DNA of 64,000 nucleotides, from assembly GCA_006226495.1 (NCBI GenBank), contig SBGU01000041.1:1-64000 (forward strand). The letters run 5' to 3'. How positions within the stretch are numbered: the first letter of the stretch is position 1; each line of letters opens with the position of its first letter. The stretch comes from Alphaproteobacteria bacterium. GTDB taxonomy: Bacteria > Pseudomonadota > Alphaproteobacteria > Sphingomonadales > Kordiimonadaceae. A model generated the notes under the pieces. The model ran no database searches and was not told the origin of the DNA. It saw nothing but the letters and a program-made list of their open reading frames with translations. The translations under genes were made by a program, and so were the position numbers. This document shows positions 1-13,499 of the stretch, in pieces.

Positions 1-5349
<5,349 letters not shown>

Positions 5350-5377
5350 CGGTCGCTCGGCCTAACCGGAAAAAATC

Positions 5378-5412
5378 AGGGCGAAGGCAATGTGCCTTCG
5401 CCCTTTGCTTTT
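5378..5412. terminator. Rho-independent terminator
   Basis: A perfect 12-bp stem (AGGGCGAAGGCA with its complement, loop ATG) is followed by TTGCTTTTATT on the plus strand and preceded by an A-run. It can serve both the giant surface-protein gene and the convergent PepSY gene. Confidence 0.85.
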
Positions 5413-7030
5413 ATTCTGCGGGCTTAAGGTCCGGTGCCTGCGCGGCCCACACGCTGTCTGTCGGGCCCTCCGTCACGCGCCGGTGTGCCCTGAGCGCCAT
5501 CAGGGCGAAAAAGACCGTACCCGCCACCGCGACAAGGTCCACCAGCAGGCCATCGGTGCCGCCATGGTTCCAGGGCATGTGCGCCGGCGTCAGGCTGGCC
5601 AAAAGGCTGGAAAGCGGGATCAATGCCGTGGTCGCGGCACACAAAAGCAGCAGGTCCACCCCTGCCCGCGCCGCGCCGCGCACAAAGGCCCACGCCACGG
5701 CAGCCAGGAACAGGGCATAATAAAGCCCGATATGCCAGGGGCCGGCATTGTCCACCAGCATGGGCAGCCATTTGGCTGCGGCAATGGTCAGGGAAATGCC
5801 GGCAATACAGCCAAAGCTGACCCCCACCGTCAGCGCCGCCATCACGCGGGTGGAGCGTTTCTGTTCCACCTGTCCCGCCTTGCGCGCTTTCTTGCGCCGG
5901 CTTTCGATCCATAACAGGTTGCCGGAATAAAAAAGGAACGCGCCCGCAAGGCCCAGGAAAAAATAACCCCAGCGCACGCTGTAGCCGCCGAAACTGCCAA
6001 AATGCAGGGCAAAAAAGGCTGTCAGGGTGGCGTTCCAGCCATCCTGCTCGCCCGGGACGAGATTGGTTCGGATGAAGCTGCCATCATAAGCGTCGACAAT
6101 GCCGATGCCGGTCGTAGGTGTGCGCACGCCGTGCCGAATGTCGGTCCCATACGCCTGCACCATATACTGGCCGTTCCGCTGCTGGGCATAGCTCAGGGTC
6201 ATGACCCTGAAGTCGGGCGCCTGCTCGCCGATGCGGGCCAGCATGGCGGCGGCGCCCAGAAGCGGCGTGCCGTCCGGATGCGGCGTCGGGCGCGGGCTGC
6301 CCGCGGCCCAGTATTTTTCGATCTCGCCATCATAGATAACCTCGCTTTGCAGGTCGTAAATCTGGTCGTGGAAGGCAAACACGACAGCGGTCAGCGCCAT
6401 CACCAGATGGAATGGCAGGCTGAAGATGCCCAGCACATTATGGACATCGAGCCACATGCGCTTGAGGTTCCTGCCCACACGCACCAGGAACAGGTCCTTG
6501 ATCAGGCTCGGGATCAGCACAATGGTGCCGGACACCAGGGCAAGCGCATAGAGAAGCGATATGGCTCCCATGATCATCATCGAGATTTCATGGTCAAACG
6601 GCAGGCCCACCTGCTGGTGCAACACGTCGACAAGCTGCGCCACGTCGGTTTTCCTGAATTCAGCAACCTGAAGGTTGCCTGTTTCATCGAAACTGGCGCC
6701 AAAGTGCCGGGCTTCGTCAAGAATGCCATGGCCGCGGCGACCGCCGGTTTCCCAGGTTACACGGGCTGGCGCCTCGGGTGTGGGATCGATGTTCACCATA
6801 AAGCGGCGTCCGGCCTCCGGCACCTCCGCAAGGGTTGCCGCAACAAGGGCGTCCGTTTGCTCCAGCGCCGGGGGTGGCGCCAGTTCGCTCGGCACCGTCG
6901 CCCAGCGCTGCAGTTCGGTTTCGAACATGGTGATGGCCCCGGCATAAAAGGCGATGAAAAGCGCAAGCCCCGCGACGATGCCGGTCCAGGTATGGATGTC
7001 CTTATAAAGCCTGACGATATCGGTCCGCAC
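5411..7030 (-). CDS. PepSY-associated TM helix protein (iron-regulated membrane protein)
   Basis: The 539-residue product starts with a membrane helix at about 15-35 in the YKDIHTWTGIVAGL context typical of the PepSY-associated TM family, followed by a periplasmic PepSY segment, paired helices near 150-225, a helix at about 360-380, and four more C-terminal helices. Members of this family are encoded beside TonB-dependent siderophore receptors and are thought to act in ferric-siderophore reduction or release at the inner membrane. It is the last gene of the receptor operon, nine bases after the small DUF3649-like gene. The role in iron uptake rests on family and neighbourhood. Confidence 0.85.
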   Translation of the reverse strand: MRTDIVRLYKDIHTWTGIVAGLALFIAFYAGAITMFETELQRWATVPSELAPPPALEQTDALVAATLAEVPEAGRRFMVNIDPTPEAPARVTWETGGRRGHGILDEARHFGASFDETGNLQVAEFRKTDVAQLVDVLHQQVGLPFDHEISMMIMGAISLLYALALVSGTIVLIPSLIKDLFLVRVGRNLKRMWLDVHNVLGIFSLPFHLVMALTAVVFAFHDQIYDLQSEVIYDGEIEKYWAAGSPRPTPHPDGTPLLGAAAMLARIGEQAPDFRVMTLSYAQQRNGQYMVQAYGTDIRHGVRTPTTGIGIVDAYDGSFIRTNLVPGEQDGWNATLTAFFALHFGSFGGYSVRWGYFFLGLAGAFLFYSGNLLWIESRRKKARKAGQVEQKRSTRVMAALTVGVSFGCIAGISLTIAAAKWLPMLVDNAGPWHIGLYYALFLAAVAWAFVRGAARAGVDLLLLCAATTALIPLSSLLASLTPAHMPWNHGGTDGLLVDLVAVAGTVFFALMALRAHRRVTEGPTDSVWAAQAPDLKPAE

Positions 7031-7039
7031 CCGGGCCTC

Positions 7040-7345
7040 CTATGTCACAAGGGCGCGGCCGCCAAAATAGGCCGCGAATATGAAGATGTTGGTGGCCCCG
7101 AGCCAGAGCCAGGCCCTGAGGCCGGTCTGGAACAGGAAACAGCAGCACAGCACCGTGACCCAGATGGGCGATGTCATCCACATGGTCATCTGCATCTTGG
7201 TACTTTCGCCATTGAAGCCGCCCGGGCCAAAATGCGCGAACAGGGCCGACAGGCCGATCGCAATGCCGAAGCCGAGGATCAGCCCCGCCGACGCCCTGCC
7301 GAGCCAGTTCTTGCTGCTGAGCGTACCTGTCTGCTGCTTAGCCAT
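7040..7345 (-). CDS. Small membrane protein, DUF3649-like
   Basis: The 101-residue protein has three predicted membrane helices (about 17-36, 52-76 and 78-98) and a central Met-rich stretch (STKMQMTMWMTSP). Small proteins of this kind sit between siderophore receptors and PepSY proteins in many proteobacteria and are annotated as iron uptake proteins of unknown mechanism. Its start overlaps the preceding gene by 8 bases, so the two are probably translationally coupled. Family assignment is from memory of the pattern, not from a search. Confidence 0.65.
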   Translation of the reverse strand: MAKQQTGTLSSKNWLGRASAGLILGFGIAIGLSALFAHFGPGGFNGESTKMQMTMWMTSPIWVTVLCCCFLFQTGLRAWLWLGATNIFIFAAYFGGRALVT

Positions 7346-7619
7346 GTTTTTTCTCCCGCGCTTTCATGCGCCAGACCCCCAGGAAAGGCAGCAGCGACCA
7401 GGCGACGGTCAGGACCACCAGCAGCATGAAAACCGCTGTATCTGCCGCAACGGCACCGCGAAACAACAGCAGCGAAAATGCCAACAGCACGATGCCGACA
7501 CCAACACCCGCACGCGACGGCATGGGTGCCCGCAACAGGCGCTGGTTCGGGGACACCAGATAAAGTGCAAGCGCACCGGCAAAACCGGTCAGGATCGCAC
7601 CCGCTATCAGAAGGATCAT
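7338..7619 (-). CDS. Small membrane protein, DUF3325-like
   Basis: The 93-residue protein has three hydrophobic helices (1-20, 38-55 and 60-82) with the SPNQRLL motif after the first helix, as in the DUF3325 family that accompanies siderophore receptors. A GGAAAGG ribosome site lies upstream. It is the first gene after the receptor; a hairpin with a T-run on the minus strand separates them and may reduce expression relative to the receptor. Confidence 0.65.
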   Translation of the reverse strand: MILLIAGAILTGFAGALALYLVSPNQRLLRAPMPSRAGVGVGIVLLAFSLLLFRGAVAADTAVFMLLVVLTVAWSLLPFLGVWRMKAREKKHG

Positions 7620-7636
7620 GTTTCTGCCTTTCCTTC

Positions 7637-7673
7637 AAAAAAAAGAAGGGGTGCCACCCGAAGGCGGCACCCC
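7637..7673 (-). terminator. Intra-operon terminator or attenuator after the receptor gene
   Basis: An 8-bp GGGGTGCC/GGCACCCC stem lies between the receptor stop and the DUF3325-like start; on the minus strand it is followed by TTCTTTTTTTT. Partial termination here would make the receptor the most abundant product of the operon. Confidence 0.75.
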
Positions 7674-7683
7674 GCGCCCCCAA

Positions 7684-9909
7684 TCACCAGGAATATTGGA
7701 GGCGTACATTCATGGTGCGGCCCGAGCCATAGAAACAGGAGGCCACGCTGGTGCAGGTCGCCACATAGCGTTCGTTCGCCAGGTTGCGCAGGTTCACCGA
7801 CAGCACCAGGCCCTCAAGCCGCTCGTTGTCGGCACCGAAGTCATAGCGCACCAGAAGGTCGAACAGGGTATAGCTGGGGATCGCGAGCGTATTGTTGGCG
7901 TCACCGTATGTTTCACCCACATAGCGCACACCGCCGCCCAGGCCCAAACCGTGCAACACACCTTCGGGCAACCGGTAATCGATAAACAGGGACGCCATAT
8001 AGTCCGGCACCGCGGCAAGCTTGTTGCCAAGCTGGCTGGCCGTGTTGGTTTCCGTGATCTCGCCCTTCATGTAACTGGCAGAGCCCACAAGCGCGAGGTC
8101 TTCGGACAGGGTGGCCTTGCCTTCGAGTTCCAGCCCCTTGATGCGGCCCTCGCCCGTTTGCACCGAACAGGTGCTGGTGCCACAGATGTGGCTGGGGTCG
8201 GGGTCCGGCGTGGTGATATTCTGCTGGGTGATCTGATAGGCGCCGAAGGTGATGAAGGCCTGGCTGCCCGCCGGCTGGAACCGGATGCCGGCTTCATACT
8301 GCTGGCCGGTGGTCGGGTCGAAGGCCGTGCCGTCATAATAGGTGCCGCTCGACGGCTGGAACGATTCCGAATAGTTGAAATAAGGCGCCACGCCATTGTC
8401 GAACAGATACACGGCCCCGGCCCGCCAGGTGAAGGCGTCGGCTTCTGTGAGGGTGGTTGCGTCCGCCACGGGGTTATAGCTGTCGTCCTTTGCCCAGTCG
8501 TACCGGCCGCCAAGGGTCAGGCGCAGGTTGCCCACTGCCATCTGGTCCTGGGCATAAAGGCCGGTCTGTTTGCTGACGGTTTCGGTATAGATCTGGGGCG
8601 ACAGGTTGTCGCCGTAGGTCGATGCGCCCCGGTATTCCGGATTATAGAAATCCAGAAGCGGCAGCACCACGGCACCCGATACCGCATCGCGGTAATGTTC
8701 CCAGTCGGTGTGGAAATAGTCGGCACCAAACAGCAGGGTATGGCTGACCGACCCCGTGGTCATTTCCGCCTGCAACTGGGTATCGAGCGCAAGACCATCG
8801 GATTCGCCCTTGCCCTGCACGGCGCGGCGGTTGATGGTCTGGCCTGCGATACAGCCTTCCATGGCGCCGCAGTCGGTGACCGTGTCGCCCCGAAGCACCG
8901 ACACCTGATACAGGGTGTCGATATGGGTGTAGCGGAATTTCTGCCTGAGCTCGACCGTATCGCTGAAGCTGTGGCGGAAGGCATAACCCGCCAGAAGCTG
9001 GTTGCGGTCGAACGTGTTCCATTCCGGTTCACCGATATAGGCATCAAGCGGCAGGCGCTCGCCATTGCTTTCATACAGGGTGCCGGTCGCGGGCATGAAC
9101 TGGAAGGTCGAACCGCCCTCGTCCCGCTGATACTGGGTCAGGAGGGTCAGTTCGGTGTCGGCGTTCGGGACCCACGCCAGGCTGGGTGCCACATAATAAC
9201 GGCTGTTCGAGGTTTCATCGATCTGGGTCTGGCCGTCGCGCGCCAAGGCCACCATGCGGTAGCGAAGTGTACCGCTGTCATTCAAGGGACCGGTGAAATC
9301 GCCCGCCGCCTGGAACTGCCAGCGGTCAAGCTCGGTAAAGCCCGCAGCCTGAACCATAACCTCGCCATGTGCCGTGTCCTCGGGGCGTTTGCTCATCATA
9401 TTGACGATACCGCCGGGCGCCACCTGGCCGAACAGCACGCTCGCCGGTCCTTTCACCACTTCGATCTGGGCCAGACCGAAGGGGTCGAAGGACGTGCGGG
9501 TCCATTGGCCGCCGGTCGGAAGCCTGAGGCCATCGACGAAGTTGTTGTTGCTGCTGAAGCCACCGGCGGAAAAACCGCGTACCGAGACATCGTCCACCCG
9601 GCTGTCGATGCCCGAGGCTTCCGACTGCACGCCGGAGGTATAGGCCAGTGCCTCCGCCACCGTGTGCACACCGCGCAGGTCCATCTCCTCGCGGGTGATC
9701 ACCGACATGGACTGCGGCGTTTCAATCAGCGGCGTGCCGGTCTTGGTCGCGGCCAGCGAACGGGTAGCGCCGGTCGCGGTCACCACAATCTCGGTAATGT
9801 CCTCTTCCTTGCCCTTCCTGGGTGCTTCGTCTGCCAGAATGCTCGTGCTCAGCACCAGGCTCGTGGTGGCCAGCAGCGCCGTCCTTGTGGACAGTCTCCA
9901 TGATGTCAT
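7684..9909 (-). CDS. TonB-dependent siderophore receptor
   Basis: A 741-residue outer-membrane receptor. The chosen ATG has a GGGAG site 7 bases upstream and opens a signal peptide (LLATTSLVLSTSILADEA); the frame remains open further upstream but without support. A TonB box (ITEIVVTA) is followed by a plug domain with the siderophore-receptor signatures ETPQSMSVITREEM, VRGF and VKGPASVLFGQVAPGGIVN, then a 22-strand barrel ending in Trp. It should import ferric siderophores with TonB/ExbBD energy. It heads the operon with two small membrane proteins and the PepSY protein and has a candidate Fur site upstream. Confidence 0.93.
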   Translation of the reverse strand: MTSWRLSTRTALLATTSLVLSTSILADEAPRKGKEEDITEIVVTATGATRSLAATKTGTPLIETPQSMSVITREEMDLRGVHTVAEALAYTSGVQSEASGIDSRVDDVSVRGFSAGGFSSNNNFVDGLRLPTGGQWTRTSFDPFGLAQIEVVKGPASVLFGQVAPGGIVNMMSKRPEDTAHGEVMVQAAGFTELDRWQFQAAGDFTGPLNDSGTLRYRMVALARDGQTQIDETSNSRYYVAPSLAWVPNADTELTLLTQYQRDEGGSTFQFMPATGTLYESNGERLPLDAYIGEPEWNTFDRNQLLAGYAFRHSFSDTVELRQKFRYTHIDTLYQVSVLRGDTVTDCGAMEGCIAGQTINRRAVQGKGESDGLALDTQLQAEMTTGSVSHTLLFGADYFHTDWEHYRDAVSGAVVLPLLDFYNPEYRGASTYGDNLSPQIYTETVSKQTGLYAQDQMAVGNLRLTLGGRYDWAKDDSYNPVADATTLTEADAFTWRAGAVYLFDNGVAPYFNYSESFQPSSGTYYDGTAFDPTTGQQYEAGIRFQPAGSQAFITFGAYQITQQNITTPDPDPSHICGTSTCSVQTGEGRIKGLELEGKATLSEDLALVGSASYMKGEITETNTASQLGNKLAAVPDYMASLFIDYRLPEGVLHGLGLGGGVRYVGETYGDANNTLAIPSYTLFDLLVRYDFGADNERLEGLVLSVNLRNLANERYVATCTSVASCFYGSGRTMNVRLQYSW

Positions 9910-10027
9910 CGGTTTTCTCCCTTGCGATGCAGGCGGCATGCCCGGGGGACCGGTTGCGCTGCCCTCCGGGGAGGATGGAAGGCAGCGCAGGCGCCGGTCC
10001 GGCAGGCTGCCGTCCCAATTGCGCGCG

Positions 10028-10055
10028 ACGTTAATAAGAATGACTCGCAATTTCA
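10028..10055 (-). promoter_or_regulatory. Candidate Fur (or Irr) box upstream of the receptor
   Basis: On the minus strand the sequence reads ATTGCGAGTCATTCTTATT, close to the TGCnAnTCATTCTCATT type of iron boxes seen before siderophore receptor genes. It lies about 120 bases before the receptor start in an otherwise GC-rich segment. The match is by eye and imperfect as a palindrome. Confidence 0.5.
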
Positions 10056-10151
10056 ATATTAGAAATGCGCTGTGGCGATAAATTTGGCGCCCACGCGCAG
10101 AAATGGCGCCAATGTGCGCCAAAGGGCCATGTTTGCATTGGGGAAAGCCGG

Positions 10152-10826
10152 TCAGATACCGAACAGGCTTCCAAGCTGCTCCTGCCCGAGCACTGTGAAG
10201 CCGACCAGCCGGCCGGGGCCGCGCCGGACCCAGCCGCGCGCGCTGAATTCCGCCAGGATCGCGGCGCCCAAGGCGCCCGCCAGATGGTTGCGCCGCTCGC
10301 TCCAATCGAGGCAGGTGCGGCACAGCGGACGGCGGCCTTTCTCAAGCCGGGCGACATCAATACCGAAGCCGATGAAAAACGCCCTGCCCGCTGGCGTAAG
10401 CGTCGGCGCATCCATGCATGAAATCAGGCCACGGGCGGCCAAACTGTCGAACAATTCGACACTTCGCGACCCGGCCAGATGGTCGTAGCATACCCGCGCG
10501 TCCCGAAGCGCGGCATCCTTCGGCCCGGTGCGCACGCGCTTGGCACCCGTGCGTTCGGCCAGGCCCATCAGCGCTTCCAGTACATCGGCAACATCGTTGC
10601 CTGACAGGCGGAAATAGCGGTGCCGCCCCTGCTTTTCAGCGGCCACAAGGTTCGCGTCCTTCAGTTTAGACAGATGCCCGCTCGCGGTTTGAACGGTCAC
10701 CCCTGCGGCTACGGCCAGTTCACTGACCGTCAGGGCACGCCCGTCCATCAGCGCCGACAGCATGTTGGCGCGGGCCGGATCGCCGAGAAGCGCGGCGACA
10801 GAGGCGATGATCGGGCCTTCTTTCAT
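10152..10826 (-). CDS. ArsR-family transcriptional regulator
   Basis: The 224-residue protein begins with a winged helix-turn-helix (residues 10-75: LLGDPARANMLSALMDGRALTVSELAVAAGVTVQTASGHLSKL) of ArsR type, followed by a C-terminal region with CRTCLDWSERRNHLAGALG. That layout is typical of the longer ArsR proteins of about 220 residues that carry a C-terminal DUF-like domain rather than the metal sites of short ArsR proteins. It is divergent from the NIPSNAP gene with 82 bases between starts, so it may control that gene. The ligand is unknown. Confidence 0.85.
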   Translation of the reverse strand: MKEGPIIASVAALLGDPARANMLSALMDGRALTVSELAVAAGVTVQTASGHLSKLKDANLVAAEKQGRHRYFRLSGNDVADVLEALMGLAERTGAKRVRTGPKDAALRDARVCYDHLAGSRSVELFDSLAARGLISCMDAPTLTPAGRAFFIGFGIDVARLEKGRRPLCRTCLDWSERRNHLAGALGAAILAEFSARGWVRRGPGRLVGFTVLGQEQLGSLFGI

Positions 10827-10908
10827 ACTTCGACCATAACCGAAGCATTGCCGCGCAGCAATGCGCTAGGGTCCGCCCGAAACCACAAAAGACAAGGAGA
10901 CTTCCCCC

Positions 10909-11238
10909 ATGATCACCTGCTTCATCCGCTACGAGATCGACCCATTCAAACGCGAGGCTTTTGAACATTATGCCCGCACCTGGGGCCATGCGATCCCGGC
11001 CGCGGGTGCCGACCTGATCGGCTATTTCAGTCCGCATGAAGGCTCGGCCACCACGGCTTACGGCATATACAACATCGAGAACCTTGCCGCCTACGAGGCA
11101 TACCGCGCCAGGCTGGCGGCCAGCCCCGAAGGCAAGGCCAATTATGAATTTGCAAAGGCAGAACAATTCATCCGGCGCGAGGACCGTATCTTCCTGAAAC
11201 TGGCATCCGGCCCGCATGCGCCACTGATACGCCCCTGA
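10909..11238 (+). CDS. NIPSNAP-family protein
   Basis: A 109-residue single-domain protein of the dimeric alpha/beta barrel type: ITCFIRYEIDPFKREAFEHYARTW at the N-terminus and YGIYNIENLAAYEAYRARLAASPE in the middle match bacterial NIPSNAP proteins. An AAGGAG ribosome site precedes the ATG. Bacterial members have no established reaction. It lies opposite the ArsR gene, which suggests control by it. Confidence 0.8.
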   Translation: MITCFIRYEIDPFKREAFEHYARTWGHAIPAAGADLIGYFSPHEGSATTAYGIYNIENLAAYEAYRARLAASPEGKANYEFAKAEQFIRREDRIFLKLASGPHAPLIRP

Positions 11239-11252
11239 GGGCGCCTTGGGCC

Positions 11253-11305
11253 TTGACATTTTTTATTACGGATATTATTTATCCTTAAGGATATTAATTA
11301 TCCTT
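11253..11305 (+). promoter_or_regulatory. Promoter with double palindromic operator, probably for the Rrf2 regulator
   Basis: TTGACA at 11253 is a consensus -35. Two palindromes follow: GGATA-N5-TATCC at 11270-11284 and AAGGATA-N5-TATCCTT at 11287-11305, centres 19 bases apart. The first covers the expected -10 region and the second the transcription start, so binding would repress. The gene pair downstream ends with an Rrf2 regulator, whose dimers bind such A/T-rich inverted repeats; autoregulation is the simplest reading. Confidence 0.75.
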
Positions 11306-11337
11306 ATATAGAAATGCAATCCACAAGGACCCGAGAC

Positions 11338-11817
11338 ATGACAGCACGTGGCAACTATCAATCCATCGCCCCCGACCCCACCAAAAAATATATCGCCTTC
11401 AGCATGGCCCTGGCCGGCAGCAGCATCGATGCCGGCCTCAAACACCTGATCGACACGCGGGTGTCGCAGCTCAATGGCTGCGCCTTCTGTGTCGACATGC
11501 ATGTGAAAGAGGCCAAAATCCATGGCGAGCGCGAACTCAGGCTGCACCATGTGGCCATCTGGTGGGAATCACCCCTGTTCGACGCGCGCGAACGCATGGC
11601 GCTGGAATGGGCCGAGATCCTGACCAACCTGCCGCCGCGCGGCGTACCGGATGATGTCTATGCCCGCGCGCGGGAACATTTCAGCGAAAAGGAACTCGCA
11701 GACTTGACATTCATCATCGTGGCCATCAACGGTTGGAACCGTCTGAACGCGGTTTACCGGACCCCGCCCGGCGCGCTCGACAAACTGTATGGACTGGACA
11801 AGGCAAACCTGAGCTGA
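11338..11817 (+). CDS. Carboxymuconolactone decarboxylase-like (AhpD-like) protein
   Basis: The 159-residue protein has the AhpD core motif: Cys48-x2-Cys51 with His55 (CAFCVDMHVKEA), preceded by SQLNG. Proteins of this family reduce disulfides or peroxiredoxin partners, or act as gamma-carboxymuconolactone decarboxylases; the CxxC points to a redox role. The ATG at this position has AAGGA 8 bases upstream and is preferred to an in-frame ATG 24 bases earlier. Its stop overlaps the Rrf2 gene start by one base (TGATG), so both form an operon. Confidence 0.88.
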   Translation: MTARGNYQSIAPDPTKKYIAFSMALAGSSIDAGLKHLIDTRVSQLNGCAFCVDMHVKEAKIHGERELRLHHVAIWWESPLFDARERMALEWAEILTNLPPRGVPDDVYARAREHFSEKELADLTFIIVAINGWNRLNAVYRTPPGALDKLYGLDKANLS

Positions 11818-12302
11818 TGCAACTGAAGAACCAGGTGGAATGGGCGCTGCACTGCGCCGCCGTGCTCGCCGGCTTGCCGGAAGGGCGTTATGTTTCCACC
11901 AAGGCGCTGGCGGAATTCCATGGCGTGCCCAAGGAATATCTGTCGAAAGCCCTGCAAGGCCTGTCGTCGGCAGGCCTTGTGGTCAGCACACTCGGGCCGT
12001 CAGGCGGTTACCGGCTTGCGCGGGCGCCGGGGGATATCAGCTTCCTCGACATCGTCGAGGCCATCGAAGGCCCCGGCCGCACGTTTGTCTGTACCGAAAT
12101 CCGCCGCAACAACCCCTGCCGGCCCGCCGGCATGTGCGACGACCGCCCGTGCGGTGTCGCGCGTGTGATGTGGGCGGCGGACGAAGCCTGGCGCGCGAGC
12201 CTGAGGCAAGTCAGCCTTGCCGAACTGGGTGAAGGCATCGCCGAGGACGTACCAGCCGACCTGTTGGCTGCCGGCCGGGACTGGCTTCTGAACAGCCGCT
12301 GA
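11817..12302 (+). CDS. Rrf2-family transcriptional regulator, FeS type
   Basis: A 161-residue protein with an N-terminal winged helix (residues 8-68, STKALAEFHGVPKEYLSKALQGLSSAGLVVS and GPSGGYRLAR) and four cysteines at 92, 101, 107 and 112. That cysteine group matches the cluster-binding loop of Rrf2 regulators such as NsrR or RsrR, so it probably senses nitric oxide, redox state or oxygen through an iron-sulfur cluster. Start overlaps the AhpD-like stop. It likely controls its own operon through the palindromes upstream. Confidence 0.88.
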   Translation: MQLKNQVEWALHCAAVLAGLPEGRYVSTKALAEFHGVPKEYLSKALQGLSSAGLVVSTLGPSGGYRLARAPGDISFLDIVEAIEGPGRTFVCTEIRRNNPCRPAGMCDDRPCGVARVMWAADEAWRASLRQVSLAELGEGIAEDVPADLLAAGRDWLLNSR

Positions 12303-12309
12303 GCGGCGG

Positions 12310-13374
12310 CTACCGCGCCAGATTGCGGTCGAAAAAGCCGGCGATCAGCTTGTAGGCCTCGCGGCTTTCCGGCAGTTCAGGGTCCATGAAGAAGGCGTGC
12401 CACAGCCCGTCAAACAGATAGAGGTCCGAACGCACATCGGCTGCCGCCAGCCGCCTGTGCATGACCGTAAGGCCACTGGCCGCAAAATCGCGGCTGCCGG
12501 CAAGCAACAGGGTTGGTGGGAATTTGGCCAGCATGTCCGGATATTCGCCGGGCACCACAAGCGGACCATTCTGCTTCACACTCGCGAAATATGGCAGGCG
12601 CTTCATTGTCAGGCCGCCTTCTGGGTCCAGCGGTTTGCCGTTCAGGGGCATATCCAGCATGCGGCTGTCGCCACCATATTCGGTGCCGGAGCCGCAGAAG
12701 GTGCCGATCGCACCGGGCACGGGCACGCCCTGCTTGATGATCCAGGCGGTGGATTGCGCGGTCAGGATACCCCCCGCCGAACAGCCATAAATGCCGATGG
12801 TGCCGGCGGCATGGTCCTTCAGGAGCGCCTGATAGACCGTGAACACGTCTTCGGAACCCGCCGGAAACATATGTTCCGGGCCCTGCCGGTAATCGACCGT
12901 GACAACCTTCACACCCATGACGGCGGCAATCGGGATGGCTTCCACCAGTTCGCCATTGCCGGCGCCCCACAGGAAGGCACCACCATGCAGGTTCACAAGC
13001 ACCCGATTTTCATTGCCGGATTTCACGCCGGCTGCGGGCACGACAATCTGCACCGGCACGCCGCCCATTTCCGACTTTTCGATTTTCACCGGCCAGATTT
13101 TGAGCATGCGCTCCATGCGCGCGGTGTTCCATTTGTCATAGAAGGCGCGGCGGACCGCGATATCGGCGGTCGCCGGCGGCTGGGGCGTGGTCATGATGTC
13201 ATACAGCAGCTTCGCTGCCTCAGGGCTTGCGAAGGACGACATCGGCAGATCGAAAGCCGGGGCCGAGATGGTGGCATCAGGCCCAACCGGCGCGCCTGCC
13301 TCTGCCTGTACGGACATGCCGGGCGCGGCACACAGAGCCGCAGCCAAAATCGAACCGGTCAAAAATCTTTTCAT
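12310..13374 (-). CDS. Secreted alpha/beta hydrolase, hormone-sensitive-lipase type esterase
   Basis: A 354-residue protein with a signal peptide (RFLTGSILAAALCAAPGMSVQAEA). The HSL-type oxyanion motif HGGAFLWG, nucleophile elbow GCSAGG, an acid near SRDFAASG and a His in GLWHAFFM form the catalytic set. Substrates are probably short-chain esters of the periplasm or medium. Of two adjacent Met codons the second is chosen because the GGGGAG site then has a six-base spacing. It converges on the Rrf2 gene with seven bases between them. Confidence 0.85.
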   Translation of the reverse strand: MKRFLTGSILAAALCAAPGMSVQAEAGAPVGPDATISAPAFDLPMSSFASPEAAKLLYDIMTTPQPPATADIAVRRAFYDKWNTARMERMLKIWPVKIEKSEMGGVPVQIVVPAAGVKSGNENRVLVNLHGGAFLWGAGNGELVEAIPIAAVMGVKVVTVDYRQGPEHMFPAGSEDVFTVYQALLKDHAAGTIGIYGCSAGGILTAQSTAWIIKQGVPVPGAIGTFCGSGTEYGGDSRMLDMPLNGKPLDPEGGLTMKRLPYFASVKQNGPLVVPGEYPDMLAKFPPTLLLAGSRDFAASGLTVMHRRLAAADVRSDLYLFDGLWHAFFMDPELPESREAYKLIAGFFDRNLAR

Positions 13375-13445
13375 CATACGCTCCCCAGATTGCAGGGCGG
13401 ATTGTGGGACGGAATGCAATCGTTTGCAAGTATGCTGCGCATTTA

Positions 13446-13474
13446 AAAAGCCCCCGGCAACAACCGGGGGCTTT
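13446..13474 (-). terminator. Terminator of the asnB operon
   Basis: An 11-bp stem (AAAGCCCCCGG and complement, six-base loop) is followed on the minus strand by TTTAAAT, directly after the asparagine synthetase stop codon. Confidence 0.85.
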
Positions 13475-13499
13475 GATGCGTCAGATAATATGGCGCCAG

